DNA of 64,000 nucleotides from Halomonas halophila (GTDB taxonomy: Bacteria > Pseudomonadota > Gammaproteobacteria > Pseudomonadales > Halomonadaceae): assembly GCF_030406665.1 (NCBI RefSeq), contig NZ_CP129121.1, positions 1,426,001 to 1,490,000 on the forward strand, read 5' to 3'. Shown here piece by piece: positions 17,970 to 26,864 of this stretch. Below the pieces are notes generated by a model that was not told where the DNA came from, did no database searches, and was given only the letters and a program-made list of their open reading frames with translations. Each line of letters starts with the position of its first letter. The stretch's first letter is position 1. The position numbers were made by a program, and so were the translations under genes.

Positions 17970-18983
17970 ATGAACCGCATCCTCAAGACCACCGCCATCG
18001 CTGCCGCCGTCATGGGCGTCGTCGGTGTCGCCCAGGCCCGCGATCAGGTGCGCATCGTTGGTTCCAGCACCGTCTACCCGTTCGCCAGCTACGTGGCCGA
18101 GGAGTTCGGTGCCACCACCGACTACCCGACGCCGGTCATCGAGTCCACTGGTTCCGGCGGCGGTCTGCGCCTGTTCTGTAACGGTGTCGGCGAAGGCACC
18201 CCGGACATCACCAACGCCTCGCGTCGCATGAAGCCCTCCGAGTTCGAGCGCTGCGCCGAGAACGGTGTGACCGACATCACCGAGGCCTTCGTCGGCTATG
18301 ACGGCATCGCCTTCGCCCAGTCCGCTCAGAACGACGAGATGAACGTCAGCCGCGAACAGCTGTTCCTGGCCCTGGCCGCTCAGGTGCCGGTCGATGGCGA
18401 GCTGGTCGACAATCCCTACACCCAGTGGAGCGACATCGACGCCTCGCTGCCGGAGCGCGACATCGCCGTCTACGGTCCGCCCACCACTTCCGGTACCCGC
18501 GATGCCTTCGAGGAGCTGGTGATGGAAGCCGTCTCCGAGGAGATGGAGGCCTACGGCGGTGAGGGTTACACCGACATCCGCGCCGACGGCGCCTACATCG
18601 ATGCCGGCGAGAACGACAACCTGATCGTCCAGCGCCTGACCGAGAACACCGCCGCCTTCGGCATCTTCGGCTACTCCTTCCTCGAGGAAAACGCCGACAG
18701 CGTGATGGGCTCCCACATCGACGGCGTGGCGCCGACCCCGGACGCCATCGGCAGCGGCGAGTACCCGGTGTCCCGCTCGCTGTTCTTCTACGTGAAGAAC
18801 CAGCACGCCGACGAGGTCCCGGCCATGAACGAGTACGCCAACATGTTCATGAGCGAGCAGATGATCGGTGATCTGGGCTATCTCAAGGGCATCGGCCTGA
18901 TCCCGGCGCCGGAAGACATGCGCGCCGAGGCTCGCAGCGCCGTCGAGAACCATGAGGCGCTCGAGCTGGCCGACCTCAAGTAA
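17970..18983 (+). CDS. pstS: Phosphate ABC transporter substrate-binding protein PstS
   Basis: The 337-residue protein has a Sec signal peptide (cleavage near AQA-RD) and no lipobox, so it is a soluble periplasmic binder. Phosphate-binding loops are recognisable: VGSSTVYPFA, ESTGSGGGLRLF and TTSGTRDAF. It captures phosphate and passes it to PstC/PstA. It is first in pstSCAB, behind a Pho box, and is followed by a strong hairpin that may favour its expression over the membrane genes. It resembles the PstS branch common in marine and halophilic bacteria. Confidence 0.92.
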   Translation: MNRILKTTAIAAAVMGVVGVAQARDQVRIVGSSTVYPFASYVAEEFGATTDYPTPVIESTGSGGGLRLFCNGVGEGTPDITNASRRMKPSEFERCAENGVTDITEAFVGYDGIAFAQSAQNDEMNVSREQLFLALAAQVPVDGELVDNPYTQWSDIDASLPERDIAVYGPPTTSGTRDAFEELVMEAVSEEMEAYGGEGYTDIRADGAYIDAGENDNLIVQRLTENTAAFGIFGYSFLEENADSVMGSHIDGVAPTPDAIGSGEYPVSRSLFFYVKNQHADEVPAMNEYANMFMSEQMIGDLGYLKGIGLIPAPEDMRAEARSAVENHEALELADLK

Positions 18984-19005
18984 GAGGCCGGATCTCAGCC
19001 CTGTA

Positions 19006-19034
19006 CCGGCCGGCAGCCAGGGGCTGCCGGCCGG
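19006..19034 (+). other. Strong intercistronic hairpin between pstS and pstC
   Basis: A perfect 13-bp stem (CCGGCCGGCAGCC, 3-nt loop, GGCTGCCGGCCGG) lies 22 bases after the pstS stop and 64 before pstC. There is no T tract. Such hairpins often protect the 3' end of the upstream message, which would give more binding protein than permease; that role is inferred. Confidence 0.7.
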
Positions 19035-19097
19035 CGCACGTTCCGACGGGTCGCCGGCCTTGCCGGCTCCGCGGATCCATTCCGCCGAGAGACAACT

Positions 19098-20354
19098 ATG
19101 CAGACCAATCAAATCCTCGCTCTGTTCTGCGGCACCCTGCTGGTGCTGGGTCTGATAGCCTTCTTCCTGGGACGAGCCAAGGCCGCCAGGGTGCGCGCCG
19201 CCGGCACGTCCATGCATGCCCAGCCCGACCAGTACGCCTGGTTCAGCGTGCTGTCCACCGCCGGCCCGGCCATCGCCGTGGGCGTGGTGGGAGCCTTCGC
19301 CATGCTGCTGCTGGGCGCCGAGATTCCCACGCTCTACCTGCTGGCTGCCAGCCTGGTCGTCGGCTGTGCCGGTCTGGCCATGGGCATCGCCATGGTGCGT
19401 CCGGACTTTCACGCGCGTAAGGCCATCGAGAGCGTCATCCGCTTCTTCCTGGCCGGCGCCGCCTTGATCTCGATCTTCACCACCTTCGGGATCCTGATTT
19501 CCATCGTGGGAGAGGCCATCCGCTTCTTCCAGATGCAGAGTTTCTGGGACTTCATCACCGGTACTACCTGGAACCCGGGTGCGAGCTTCCTCGAGGCCGC
19601 CGGCCGCGCCGAAGAGGGAGCCAGCGCCGCCCAGTTCGGTTCCATCCCGCTGTTTGCCGGCACCTTCATGATCACCGCCATCGCCATGCTGGTGGCGATC
19701 CCGGTGGGCCTGCTGTCGGCGATCTACATGGCCGAGTTCGCTCCCCAGCGCGTGCGTACCCTGGCCAAGCCGGTGCTCGAGGTCCTGGCCGGCATCCCCA
19801 CCGTGGTCTACGGCTTCTTCGCCGCCATCACCGTGGCGCCGCTCATCGTCAGCGTGGCCGGCTTCTTCGGTATCGATGCCTCCTTCAACAACGCCCTGGC
19901 GCCCGGGGTGGTGATGGGCATCATGATCATCCCCTTCATCTCCTCGCTGTCCGACGACGTCATCAACTCGGTGCCGGACAGCATGCGCCAGGGCTCGCTG
20001 GCGCTGGGCATGACCAAGGGCGAGACCATTCGCGACGTGGTGGTGCCGGCGGCACTGCCGGGCATCATTTCCGCCTCGCTGCTGGCGGTATCCCGGGCGC
20101 TGGGCGAGACCATGATCGTGGTCATGGCCGCCGGCATGCGTCCCAACCTCACGGCCAATCCGTTCGAGGACATGACCACGGTGACGGTCCGCATCGTCGC
20201 CGCCCTGACCGGTGACCAGGAGTTCGCCAGCGCCGAGACGCTGTCGGCCTTCGCCCTGGGCCTGGTGCTGTTCGTGGTGACCCTGTCGCTGAATCTGGTC
20301 TCGGTGATCATGATTCGCCGGTTCCGCGAGAAGTACCGGATCAACAACCTCTAA
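19098..20354 (+). CDS. pstC: Phosphate ABC transporter permease PstC
   Basis: This 418-residue inner-membrane protein carries the BPD-transp-1 permease domain in its second half, with the coupling-helix EAA motif GMTKGETIRDVVVPAALPGI. The N-terminal part has additional membrane segments, making it about 100 residues longer than E. coli PstC. It forms the phosphate channel with PstA and is energised by PstB. It sits 114 bases after pstS and 18 bases before pstA. Confidence 0.92.
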   Translation: MQTNQILALFCGTLLVLGLIAFFLGRAKAARVRAAGTSMHAQPDQYAWFSVLSTAGPAIAVGVVGAFAMLLLGAEIPTLYLLAASLVVGCAGLAMGIAMVRPDFHARKAIESVIRFFLAGAALISIFTTFGILISIVGEAIRFFQMQSFWDFITGTTWNPGASFLEAAGRAEEGASAAQFGSIPLFAGTFMITAIAMLVAIPVGLLSAIYMAEFAPQRVRTLAKPVLEVLAGIPTVVYGFFAAITVAPLIVSVAGFFGIDASFNNALAPGVVMGIMIIPFISSLSDDVINSVPDSMRQGSLALGMTKGETIRDVVVPAALPGIISASLLAVSRALGETMIVVMAAGMRPNLTANPFEDMTTVTVRIVAALTGDQEFASAETLSAFALGLVLFVVTLSLNLVSVIMIRRFREKYRINNL

Positions 20355-20372
20355 CGCCTTGGAGCCTATCCG

Positions 20373-21539
20373 ATGAGCCAATCCTTCGACGAGATCAGCG
20401 CCCAGCTCCGGCGTCGTCACCGCAAGTCCGCGCGCCTGAAGTGGATCTCCATGGGTGCCCTGGGCCTGGCCGGGCTGTTCCTGGTGCTGTTCTTCACCGA
20501 CATGATGATCAAGGGGCTGCCGGCCTTTCAGCAGGCGCAGGTCCAGGTCGAGGTCGACTACAGCGAGCGGGCCTCCCAGCTGCCGCTGGCCGCCGTCCAG
20601 GAGGATGTGCGCCCGCTGGTCAGCCGCGGTTACCTGCGTCTGATCCCCGGTCGCATGGACGACAATCCCGAGCTGCTCGGCACCACCCGCATGGAGTGGG
20701 TGCTGGCCGACGGCCAGGTGGACCAGTACCTCAAGGGCCATCACAGCCGGCTGAGCGCCAGCGAGCAGGAGGTGGTGGACCGGCTGCAGGCCGAGGGGCG
20801 TGCCGAGCTGCGCTTCAACACCACTTTCTTCTCCAACGGTGACTCCAAGATGCCGGAGCTTGCCGGCATCGCCTCGGCCGCCATGGGCACGGTGCTGACC
20901 CTGCTGGTGACGCTGGCGGTGTCCTTCCCGATCGGCGTGATGACCGCGGTGTATCTCGAGGAGTTCGCCCCGGACAACCGCGTCACCCAGCTGATCGAGA
21001 TCAACATCAACAACCTGGCGGCGATCCCCTCGATCCTGTTCGGTCTGCTGGGTCTGGCGATCTTCATCAACTTCTTCGGCGTGCCGCGGTCCTCGCCGGT
21101 GGTCGGTGGCCTGACGCTGGCGCTGATGACCCTGCCGGTGATCATCATCGCCACCCGCACCGCGCTGCGCAGCGTGCCGGATTCCATCCGCCACGCCGCC
21201 TTCGGGGTGGGCTGCTCGCGCTGGCAGGTGGTACGCGACCACGTGCTGCCGCTGGCCCTGCCGGGCATCATGACGGGCTCGATCATCGGCCTGGCCCAGG
21301 CCATGGGCGAGACCGCGCCGCTGATCATCGTCGGGATGGTGGCCTTCATTCCCGACGTCACCTCGTCCTTTACCGAGGCGGCCACGGTGCTGCCGGCGCA
21401 GATCTTCACCTGGGCGGGTGAGCCGGATCGTGCCTTCATCGAGAAGACCTCCGGGGGCATCCTGGTGCTGCTGGCCGTACTGATCACGCTCAACGCCACC
21501 GCGGTGGTGCTGCGCAAGAAATTCGAACGTCGCTGGTAA
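20373..21539 (+). CDS. pstA: Phosphate ABC transporter permease PstA
   Basis: The 388-residue protein has one N-terminal membrane segment, a large periplasmic insert of roughly 110 residues (about 50-160), and then the standard permease domain with the EAA motif (GCSRWQVVRDHVLPLALPGI). It is about 90 residues longer than the E. coli protein because of that insert. It pairs with PstC. A GGAG ribosome-binding site precedes ATG 20373, and pstB follows after 30 bases. Confidence 0.92.
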   Translation: MSQSFDEISAQLRRRHRKSARLKWISMGALGLAGLFLVLFFTDMMIKGLPAFQQAQVQVEVDYSERASQLPLAAVQEDVRPLVSRGYLRLIPGRMDDNPELLGTTRMEWVLADGQVDQYLKGHHSRLSASEQEVVDRLQAEGRAELRFNTTFFSNGDSKMPELAGIASAAMGTVLTLLVTLAVSFPIGVMTAVYLEEFAPDNRVTQLIEININNLAAIPSILFGLLGLAIFINFFGVPRSSPVVGGLTLALMTLPVIIIATRTALRSVPDSIRHAAFGVGCSRWQVVRDHVLPLALPGIMTGSIIGLAQAMGETAPLIIVGMVAFIPDVTSSFTEAATVLPAQIFTWAGEPDRAFIEKTSGGILVLLAVLITLNATAVVLRKKFERRW

Positions 21540-21569
21540 ATCCCGCGGCCAGACACAGGATATGCCAAG

Positions 21570-22415
21570 ATGAACATTCAAATTTCCGAGCGGAAGATGG
21601 GCCCCATGAGCGGACACAGTGCCGGCGAGCCGGTGGTACGCAACGAGAACGCCAATCACGAGCTGAGCGTGCGGGTGCGCGACCTCAACCTCTGGTACGG
21701 CGAGACCCAGGCGCTCAAGAACATCAACGTCGACGTCTTCCAGAAGAACGTCACGGCGCTGATCGGTCCGTCGGGCTGCGGCAAGTCGACCTTCCTGCGC
21801 TGCCTCAATCGCATGAACGACCTGATCCCCAGCGTGCGGATCCAGGGCCTGATCTCGATGGACGGCCGCGACGTCAACGAGGCCAAGATGGACGAGGTGG
21901 CCCTGCGCCGCCGCGTCGGAATGGTGTTCCAGAAGCCTAACCCCTTCCCCAAGTCGATCTACGACAACATCGCCTATGCGCCGCGCATGCACGACCTGGT
22001 GAGCCGCAAGGCCGACGTCGACGAGCTGGTGGAGCGGGCGCTGCGCGACGCCGGCCTGTGGGAAGAGGTCAAGGACAAGCTGCAGGAGCCCGGTACCTCG
22101 CTGTCCGGTGGACAGCAGCAGCGCCTGTGCATCGCCCGGGCGATCGCCGTGCAGCCCGAGGTCATCCTGATGGACGAGCCGACCTCGGCCCTGGACCCGA
22201 TCTCCACGGCGACCATCGAGGACCTGATGGACAAGCTGAAGCAGCAGTTCACCATCATCACCGTGACCCACAACATGCAGCAGGCCGCGCGCGTCGCCGA
22301 CTACACGGCCTTCTTCCACCTGGGCGAGCTGATCGAGTACAACGATACCCAGACCATGTTCTCCAACCCGGCCACCAAGAAGGCCGAGGACTACATCACC
22401 GGGCGCTACGGCTAA
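21570..22415 (+). CDS. pstB: Phosphate ABC transporter ATP-binding protein PstB
   Basis: The 281-residue ATPase has Walker A GPSGCGKST, the PstB-typical FQKPNPFPKSIYDNIAYAPR, signature LSGGQQQR and Walker B VILMDEPTSALDP. A roughly 30-residue N-terminal extension precedes the conserved core. It hydrolyses ATP to drive phosphate import through PstCA. It is the last gene of the operon: no phoU follows, and a strong terminator lies 22 bases downstream. Confidence 0.95.
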   Translation: MNIQISERKMGPMSGHSAGEPVVRNENANHELSVRVRDLNLWYGETQALKNINVDVFQKNVTALIGPSGCGKSTFLRCLNRMNDLIPSVRIQGLISMDGRDVNEAKMDEVALRRRVGMVFQKPNPFPKSIYDNIAYAPRMHDLVSRKADVDELVERALRDAGLWEEVKDKLQEPGTSLSGGQQQRLCIARAIAVQPEVILMDEPTSALDPISTATIEDLMDKLKQQFTIITVTHNMQQAARVADYTAFFHLGELIEYNDTQTMFSNPATKKAEDYITGRYG

Positions 22416-22437
22416 GCGGTGCTCGCGTGATCATCCG

Positions 22438-22464
22438 ACGGGGAGGCCTCTGGCCTCCCCGTCT
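22438..22464 (+). terminator. Terminator of pstSCAB
   Basis: A perfect 12-bp stem, GACGGGGAGGCC, TCT loop, GGCCTCCCCGTC, follows pstB by 22 bases. It separates the Pho-controlled operon from the arsenic genes. Confidence 0.75.
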
Positions 22465-22504
22465 GCGTTATCGTCCTTGTCACAAGGGTGTCATGTGGCT
22501 CGAC

Positions 22505-22526
22505 TATATATGGAAATCCATATATA
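22505..22526. promoter_or_regulatory. ArsR-type operator upstream of arsC
   Basis: TATATATGGA-AA-TCCATATATA is a perfect palindrome with 10-bp arms, ending 16 bases before the arsC start. A nearly identical palindrome precedes acr3 at 27976-27997. Its A/T-rich core stands out in this G/C-rich region. It is the likely binding site of the ArsR repressor encoded at 25313. Confidence 0.8.
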
Positions 22527-22542
22527 TTCGGGAGCCCACGAC

Positions 22543-22950
22543 ATGACCAGACGGCGCATCCTCTTCCTGTGCAACGCCAACTCCGCTCGATCGCTGATGG
22601 GCGAAGCCCTGCTGCGCCACCTGGCGGGGGACCGGTTCGAGGCGTTCAGTGCCGGCAGCGAGCCGGATCGTCCCCATGAAATGGCCCTGGCGGCGCTGCA
22701 CAAGCAGGGCATCGATACCCAGGGGCTGGCCAGCAAGTCGCTGGAGGCGTTCGCCGGCGAGCGTTTCGATACCGTCATCGTGCTCTGCGACAAGGCGCGT
22801 CAGGCCTGTCGCGACTGGACCGGCGAGGTCGATGAGCGCCTCGACTGGGACATCCGTGACCCGCGGCTGATCGAGCGCGAGCAGGCCTATGAACAGGCGC
22901 TCCAGGAGATTCGTCATCGGCTACAGCTGTGGCTCGATGCCCAGCACTGA
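22543..22950 (+). CDS. arsC: Arsenate reductase, LMW-phosphatase type
   Basis: The 135-residue protein has the CX5R catalytic loop C10-NANSA-R16-S and the low-molecular-weight phosphotyrosine phosphatase fold, as in thioredoxin-coupled ArsC. It reduces arsenate to arsenite in the cytosol. An internal cysteine in VLCDKARQAC is placed where the second redox cysteine is found in this class. ATG 22543 follows GGGAG and the operator. A close alternative is an ordinary tyrosine phosphatase, but the ars context argues against it. Confidence 0.85.
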   Translation: MTRRRILFLCNANSARSLMGEALLRHLAGDRFEAFSAGSEPDRPHEMALAALHKQGIDTQGLASKSLEAFAGERFDTVIVLCDKARQACRDWTGEVDERLDWDIRDPRLIEREQAYEQALQEIRHRLQLWLDAQH

Positions 22951-22989
22951 GTCGCGGCCGTCGTTCACCGTCATCCCCGGGAGGTTTTC

Positions 22990-24048
22990 ATGACCCTGTC
23001 CATCGGCATCAACGGCTTCGGCCGCATCGGCCGCCTCGCGCTGCGCAGCCTGTGGCCGCGCGTCGAGGCCGGCGAGGTCGCCATCGCACGCCTCAATGAT
23101 CCGGGCGGCGACGCCGCCACCTTCGCCCACCTGCTGGAATTCGACTCGGTGCACGGCCACTGGTCGCCGGGGCAGGGCATCCAGGCCGAGGCCGAGGCCC
23201 TGGTGATCGACGGCCGGCGCATCGCCTTCAGCCGCCATGACACCATCGCCGCCGCCGACTGGTCCGGCTGCGACGTGGCCCTGGAGTGTTCCGGCCACAT
23301 GAAGACCACCGACAGGCTCCAGGCCTACCTGGACCAGGGCGTCGGCCGGGTGGTGGTCAGTGCGCCGGTCAAGGAGGAGGGCGTACTCAACGTGGTGATG
23401 GGCGTCAACGACGACGCCTTCGACCCCGCCCGCCATCGCATCGTCACCGCCGCGAGCTGCACCACCAACTGCCTGGCCCCGGTGGTCAAGGTGATCCTCG
23501 AGACCTTCGGCATCCGCCACGGCTCGATGACCACGGTGCACGACATCACCAACACCCAGACGATTCTGGATGCGCCTAGCTCTCCACAAAAGCCGGACCT
23601 GCGCCGCTCGCGGGCCTGCGGCATGAGCCTGATTCCGACGACTACCGGCTCGGCCAGGGCCATCACCGCCATCTTCCCCGCGCTCGAGGGCAGGCTGAAC
23701 GGCCACGCCGTGCGCGTGCCGCTGGCCAACGCCTCGCTGACCGACATGGTCTTCGAGCTCGAGCGCGAGACCACGGTGGAGGCGGTCAACGCGGCGCTCA
23801 AGGCCGCGGCGGAGGGCCCGCTGGCCGGCATCCTGGGCTATGAGGAGCGCCCGCTGGTCTCCATCGACTATCGCACCGACCCGCGCAGCGCCATCGTCGA
23901 CGCGCCCTCCACCATGGTGGTCAACGGCACCCAGCTGAAGCTCTACGCCTGGTACGACAACGAGTGGGGCTATGCCAACCGCACCGTCGAGCTGGCCCTC
24001 AAGGTGGGACGTGCGTCGGGCGGCAGGGAGCCGCTGGCCGATGCCTGA
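22990..24048 (+). CDS. ArsJ-associated glyceraldehyde-3-phosphate dehydrogenase
   Basis: The 352-residue enzyme is a type I GAPDH with the Rossmann motif GINGFGRIGR and catalytic Cys157 in AASCTTNC. In arsJ operons this paralogue uses arsenate in place of phosphate to make unstable 1-arseno-3-phosphoglycerate, which ArsJ then exports. The coupling is supported here by an eight-base overlap with arsJ. Housekeeping gapA would normally not sit in an ars operon, so the arsenate role is favoured, but the sequence alone does not prove it. Confidence 0.88.
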   Translation: MTLSIGINGFGRIGRLALRSLWPRVEAGEVAIARLNDPGGDAATFAHLLEFDSVHGHWSPGQGIQAEAEALVIDGRRIAFSRHDTIAAADWSGCDVALECSGHMKTTDRLQAYLDQGVGRVVVSAPVKEEGVLNVVMGVNDDAFDPARHRIVTAASCTTNCLAPVVKVILETFGIRHGSMTTVHDITNTQTILDAPSSPQKPDLRRSRACGMSLIPTTTGSARAITAIFPALEGRLNGHAVRVPLANASLTDMVFELERETTVEAVNAALKAAAEGPLAGILGYEERPLVSIDYRTDPRSAIVDAPSTMVVNGTQLKLYAWYDNEWGYANRTVELALKVGRASGGREPLADA

Positions 24049-25267
24049 GGTCGGAAGCGTCGCCGGCCGTCTGAAGGCGTTGCCCTTCGAGGTGCGCCAG
24101 TACCTGCTGATCACCGGCAACTACTGGGCCTTCACCCTGACCGATGGCGCCCTGCGCATGCTGGTGGTGCTGCACTTCCACCGGCTGGGCTACTCGCCGC
24201 TGGAAGTGGCGCTGCTGTTCCTGTTCTACGAGGCATTCGGTGTGGTCACCAATCTGGTGGGCGGCTGGCTGGGGGCGCGCCTGGGCCTGAACCGCACCAT
24301 GAACGTCGGGCTCGGTCTTCAGATCGTGGCACTGACCATGCTGATGGTGCCCGCCGCGGCGCTGACCGTGCCCTGGGTGATGGCCGCCCAGGCGCTGTCG
24401 GGGATCGCCAAGGACCTCAACAAGATGAGCGCCAAGAGCGCGGTCAAGGTGCTGGTGCCGAAGGAAGACGCCGGTGCCCAGGGCGCCCTCTACCGCTGGG
24501 TGGCGATCCTGACCGGCTCCAAGAACGCCCTCAAGGGGGCCGGCTTCTTCCTCGGCGGGCTGCTGCTGACGCTGATCGGCTTCCGCGGCGCGGTCGGCCT
24601 GATGGCGGCCATGCTGGGGGGCGTGCTGGTGCTCTCGCTGTGGCGCCTGAAGGCCGACCTCGGGCGCGGCAAGCGCAAGCCGAAGTTCACCGAGGTGTTC
24701 TCGTCGTCGCGGGCGGTCAACGTGCTGTCGGCGGCCCGGCTGTGCCTGTTCGCCGCTCGGGACGTGTGGTTCGTGGTGGCGCTGCCGGTGTTCCTCTATG
24801 ACCAGCACGGCTGGAGCCACTGGACGGTGGGTGGGCTGCTGGCGATCTGGGTGATCGGCTATGGCGGGGTGCAGACCCAGGCGCCGCGGCTGACCGCCCG
24901 GCTCGGGGCGAGCCCGCGGGGCGTGACCGTGATGCTGGCGCTGCTGCTGGCCGGACTGCCGGCGCTGCTGGCGATGCTGCCGCTGGCCCGGGTGGGCTGG
25001 CTGGTGGCGGGCCTGCTGGCCTTCGGCGTGCTGTTCGCGGTCAACTCCAGCTGGCACAGCTATCTGATCGTGCGCTTCGCCCGGGCCGACGGCGTCTCCA
25101 TGGACGTGGGCGTCTACTACATGGCCAACGCCATGGGCCGGCTCGCCGGCACGCTGCTCTCGGGCTGGCTCTATCAGGTCCAGGGGCTGGCCGCCTGCCT
25201 GTGGGTCTCGGCGGCACTGGTGGCCGCCAGCGCGCTGCTGGCGCTGGCGCTGCCGCGCGAAGCCTGA
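24041..25267 (+). CDS. arsJ: Organoarsenical efflux MFS permease ArsJ
   Basis: The 408-residue membrane protein has about twelve helices and the ArsJ-typical segments ITGNYWAFTLTDGALRMLVV and GIAKDLNKMSAKSAVK. ArsJ exports 1-arseno-3-phosphoglycerate made by the partner GAPDH; outside the cell the compound breaks down to arsenate, giving net arsenate efflux. It starts inside the end of the GAPDH gene. arsR follows 45 bases downstream on the same strand. Confidence 0.88.
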   Translation: MPEVGSVAGRLKALPFEVRQYLLITGNYWAFTLTDGALRMLVVLHFHRLGYSPLEVALLFLFYEAFGVVTNLVGGWLGARLGLNRTMNVGLGLQIVALTMLMVPAAALTVPWVMAAQALSGIAKDLNKMSAKSAVKVLVPKEDAGAQGALYRWVAILTGSKNALKGAGFFLGGLLLTLIGFRGAVGLMAAMLGGVLVLSLWRLKADLGRGKRKPKFTEVFSSSRAVNVLSAARLCLFAARDVWFVVALPVFLYDQHGWSHWTVGGLLAIWVIGYGGVQTQAPRLTARLGASPRGVTVMLALLLAGLPALLAMLPLARVGWLVAGLLAFGVLFAVNSSWHSYLIVRFARADGVSMDVGVYYMANAMGRLAGTLLSGWLYQVQGLAACLWVSAALVAASALLALALPREA

Positions 25268-25312
25268 CGGCCGGCGAGGTATCATGCTGCCATGCCCCGA
25301 GGAGACGACACC

Positions 25313-25666
25313 GTGACCACCTTCGCCCCCGTGCAGGTCTTCAAGAGCCTGGCCGACGACACCCGTCTGATGCTGATGCTGCTGATCCGCCGCCAGGGCG
25401 AGCTCTGCGTCTGCGAACTGACCGGCGTGCTGCAACTCTCCCAGCCCAAGATCTCGCGGCACCTGGCACAACTGCGTCGCGTGGGGCTGCTGGTCGGCCG
25501 TCGCGAGGGTCAGTGGATCCACTACGCCATTGCCTCCGAGCTGCCCGAGTGGATCACCGCGACTCTGGCCGCGGCCGACGAGGGTGAGGCCCAGCGCCTC
25601 GATACCCTGGCGGCGCGGCTCGAGGCACTAGGCGAGGGACCCGAGCGGCGCCAGGCGTGCTGCTAG
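25313..25666 (+). CDS. arsR: ArsR-family arsenic-responsive repressor
   Basis: The 117-residue protein is a winged-helix ArsR/SmtB regulator with the arsenite-binding motif ELCVCEL and recognition helix LSQPKISRHLAQLR. A C-terminal CC pair could add ligands. GTG 25313 is preferred because AGGAG lies eight bases upstream; ATG 25292 is in frame but poorly placed. It ends the rightward ars operon and faces the acr3-MFS operon. It probably represses both arms through the matching operators at 22505 and 27976. Confidence 0.88.
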   Translation: MTTFAPVQVFKSLADDTRLMLMLLIRRQGELCVCELTGVLQLSQPKISRHLAQLRRVGLLVGRREGQWIHYAIASELPEWITATLAAADEGEAQRLDTLAARLEALGEGPERRQACC

Positions 25667-25691
25667 ACGACGTTCGTCAGGGGAGCGTCGT

Positions 25692-26864
25692 TCAAGCGGG
25701 CTCGTCGCGCGGCGAGCTCCGGCGCAGGGCCCAGAGCCCCAATGCCGGGCCCGGCAGCAGCCACCACACCGCCCAGGGCCCCTGGGATTGCCACAGCGCG
25801 GTGGTCAGCCAGATGCCGGGCAGCGTCAGGCTGAAGCCGATGGCGTTCATCACCGCCAGGGTCGAGCCCACATGCGCCCTGGGCGCGTTGGCGGCGGCCA
25901 GGGCCGAGAACTGCGGCGAGTCGGCGATCACGGTCAGCCCCCAGACGCCCAGCAGCGTGAGCAGCAGCCACGGCGACGCCTCCGCCAGCAGGGGATAGCC
26001 GAGGCAGATCAGCCCCGAGGCGACGAGTGCGCCGCGGGCCACCGGCAGGCTGCCCAGGCGCCGGCTCAACCGGCCGCCCAGCACGCAGCCCACCGTACCC
26101 AGCGCGATCACGCCGAAGGCGAGCCACGGAATCAGCGCCGGCGACGCCGACAGCCGTGCGATCTCGCGGCCGACCAGGAAGGGCGTCAGGGTCCACACCG
26201 CGTAGAGCTCCCAACAGTGCCCGAAGTAGCCGCCGGCCACGGCCCGGAAGCGGGCGTCGCGCAGCGCCGCCAGCCCCTCGCGCAGCCGCGCCCGGCCGCC
26301 GGGCGGCGGCAGGTGTGGGCCGTCGCCCAGGGCCAGCACCAGGGCGCCGCCGGCCAGCGCCAGTCCCGAGGCGCCGAGCAGCGGCCACTGCCAGGGCAGG
26401 CCCAGGGTGGCGCCGCGCAGCAGGTGGGGCAGGGCGGTGCCCAGCGTCAGCATGCCCACCAGCCAGGCCAGCGCCGCGCCGGTGTGCCTGGGCGTCCAGC
26501 CGATCACCAGCTTCATGCCCAGCGGATAGATGCCGGCCAGGCAGAGGCCGGTGGCGAAGCGCAGCAGCAGGGCGAGCGCCGGCTCGGGCGCGGCCAGCAC
26601 GAAGCCGGCGTTGACCAGCGCCCCGGCCAGGCTCGCCGCGGCGAACAGGTGGCTGGCGCGGAAGCGGTCGGTGAGCCCGCTGGCGGCGAGGCCCAGGGCG
26701 CCGAGGATGAAACCCGCCTGCACGGCCAGCGTCAGCCGGCCCAGATCGGCGTCGGTGAGCCCGAGATCGGCGGCCAGCGACAGCCCCACGCCGTTGACGC
26801 TGAACCACAGCGAGGTGCCGAACAGCTGGGCGAGGACGATGACGACCAGCGGATGGCGACTCAT
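25692..26864 (-). CDS. MFS transporter in the acr3 operon
   Basis: The 390-residue protein has about twelve hydrophobic helices and resembles the CynX/NarK-like branch of the major facilitator superfamily (start MSRHPLVVIVLAQLFGTSLW). Its start overlaps the acr3 stop (ATGA), so it is cotranscribed and coupled with arsenite efflux. MFS proteins in ars operons include ArsJ and ArsK-type exporters; this one is clearly different from ArsJ. Its substrate may be an arsenic or antimony species, but this is an inference from position only. Confidence 0.8.
   Translation of the reverse strand: MSRHPLVVIVLAQLFGTSLWFSVNGVGLSLAADLGLTDADLGRLTLAVQAGFILGALGLAASGLTDRFRASHLFAAASLAGALVNAGFVLAAPEPALALLLRFATGLCLAGIYPLGMKLVIGWTPRHTGAALAWLVGMLTLGTALPHLLRGATLGLPWQWPLLGASGLALAGGALVLALGDGPHLPPPGGRARLREGLAALRDARFRAVAGGYFGHCWELYAVWTLTPFLVGREIARLSASPALIPWLAFGVIALGTVGCVLGGRLSRRLGSLPVARGALVASGLICLGYPLLAEASPWLLLTLLGVWGLTVIADSPQFSALAAANAPRAHVGSTLAVMNAIGFSLTLPGIWLTTALWQSQGPWAVWWLLPGPALGLWALRRSSPRDEPA

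Noticed and set aside
17943..22319. A 1458-codon open frame on the minus strand across pstSCAB
   Set aside because: It is antisense to four well-supported genes, has repetitive H/D/G/Q-rich composition typical of high-GC shadow frames, and has no family match.
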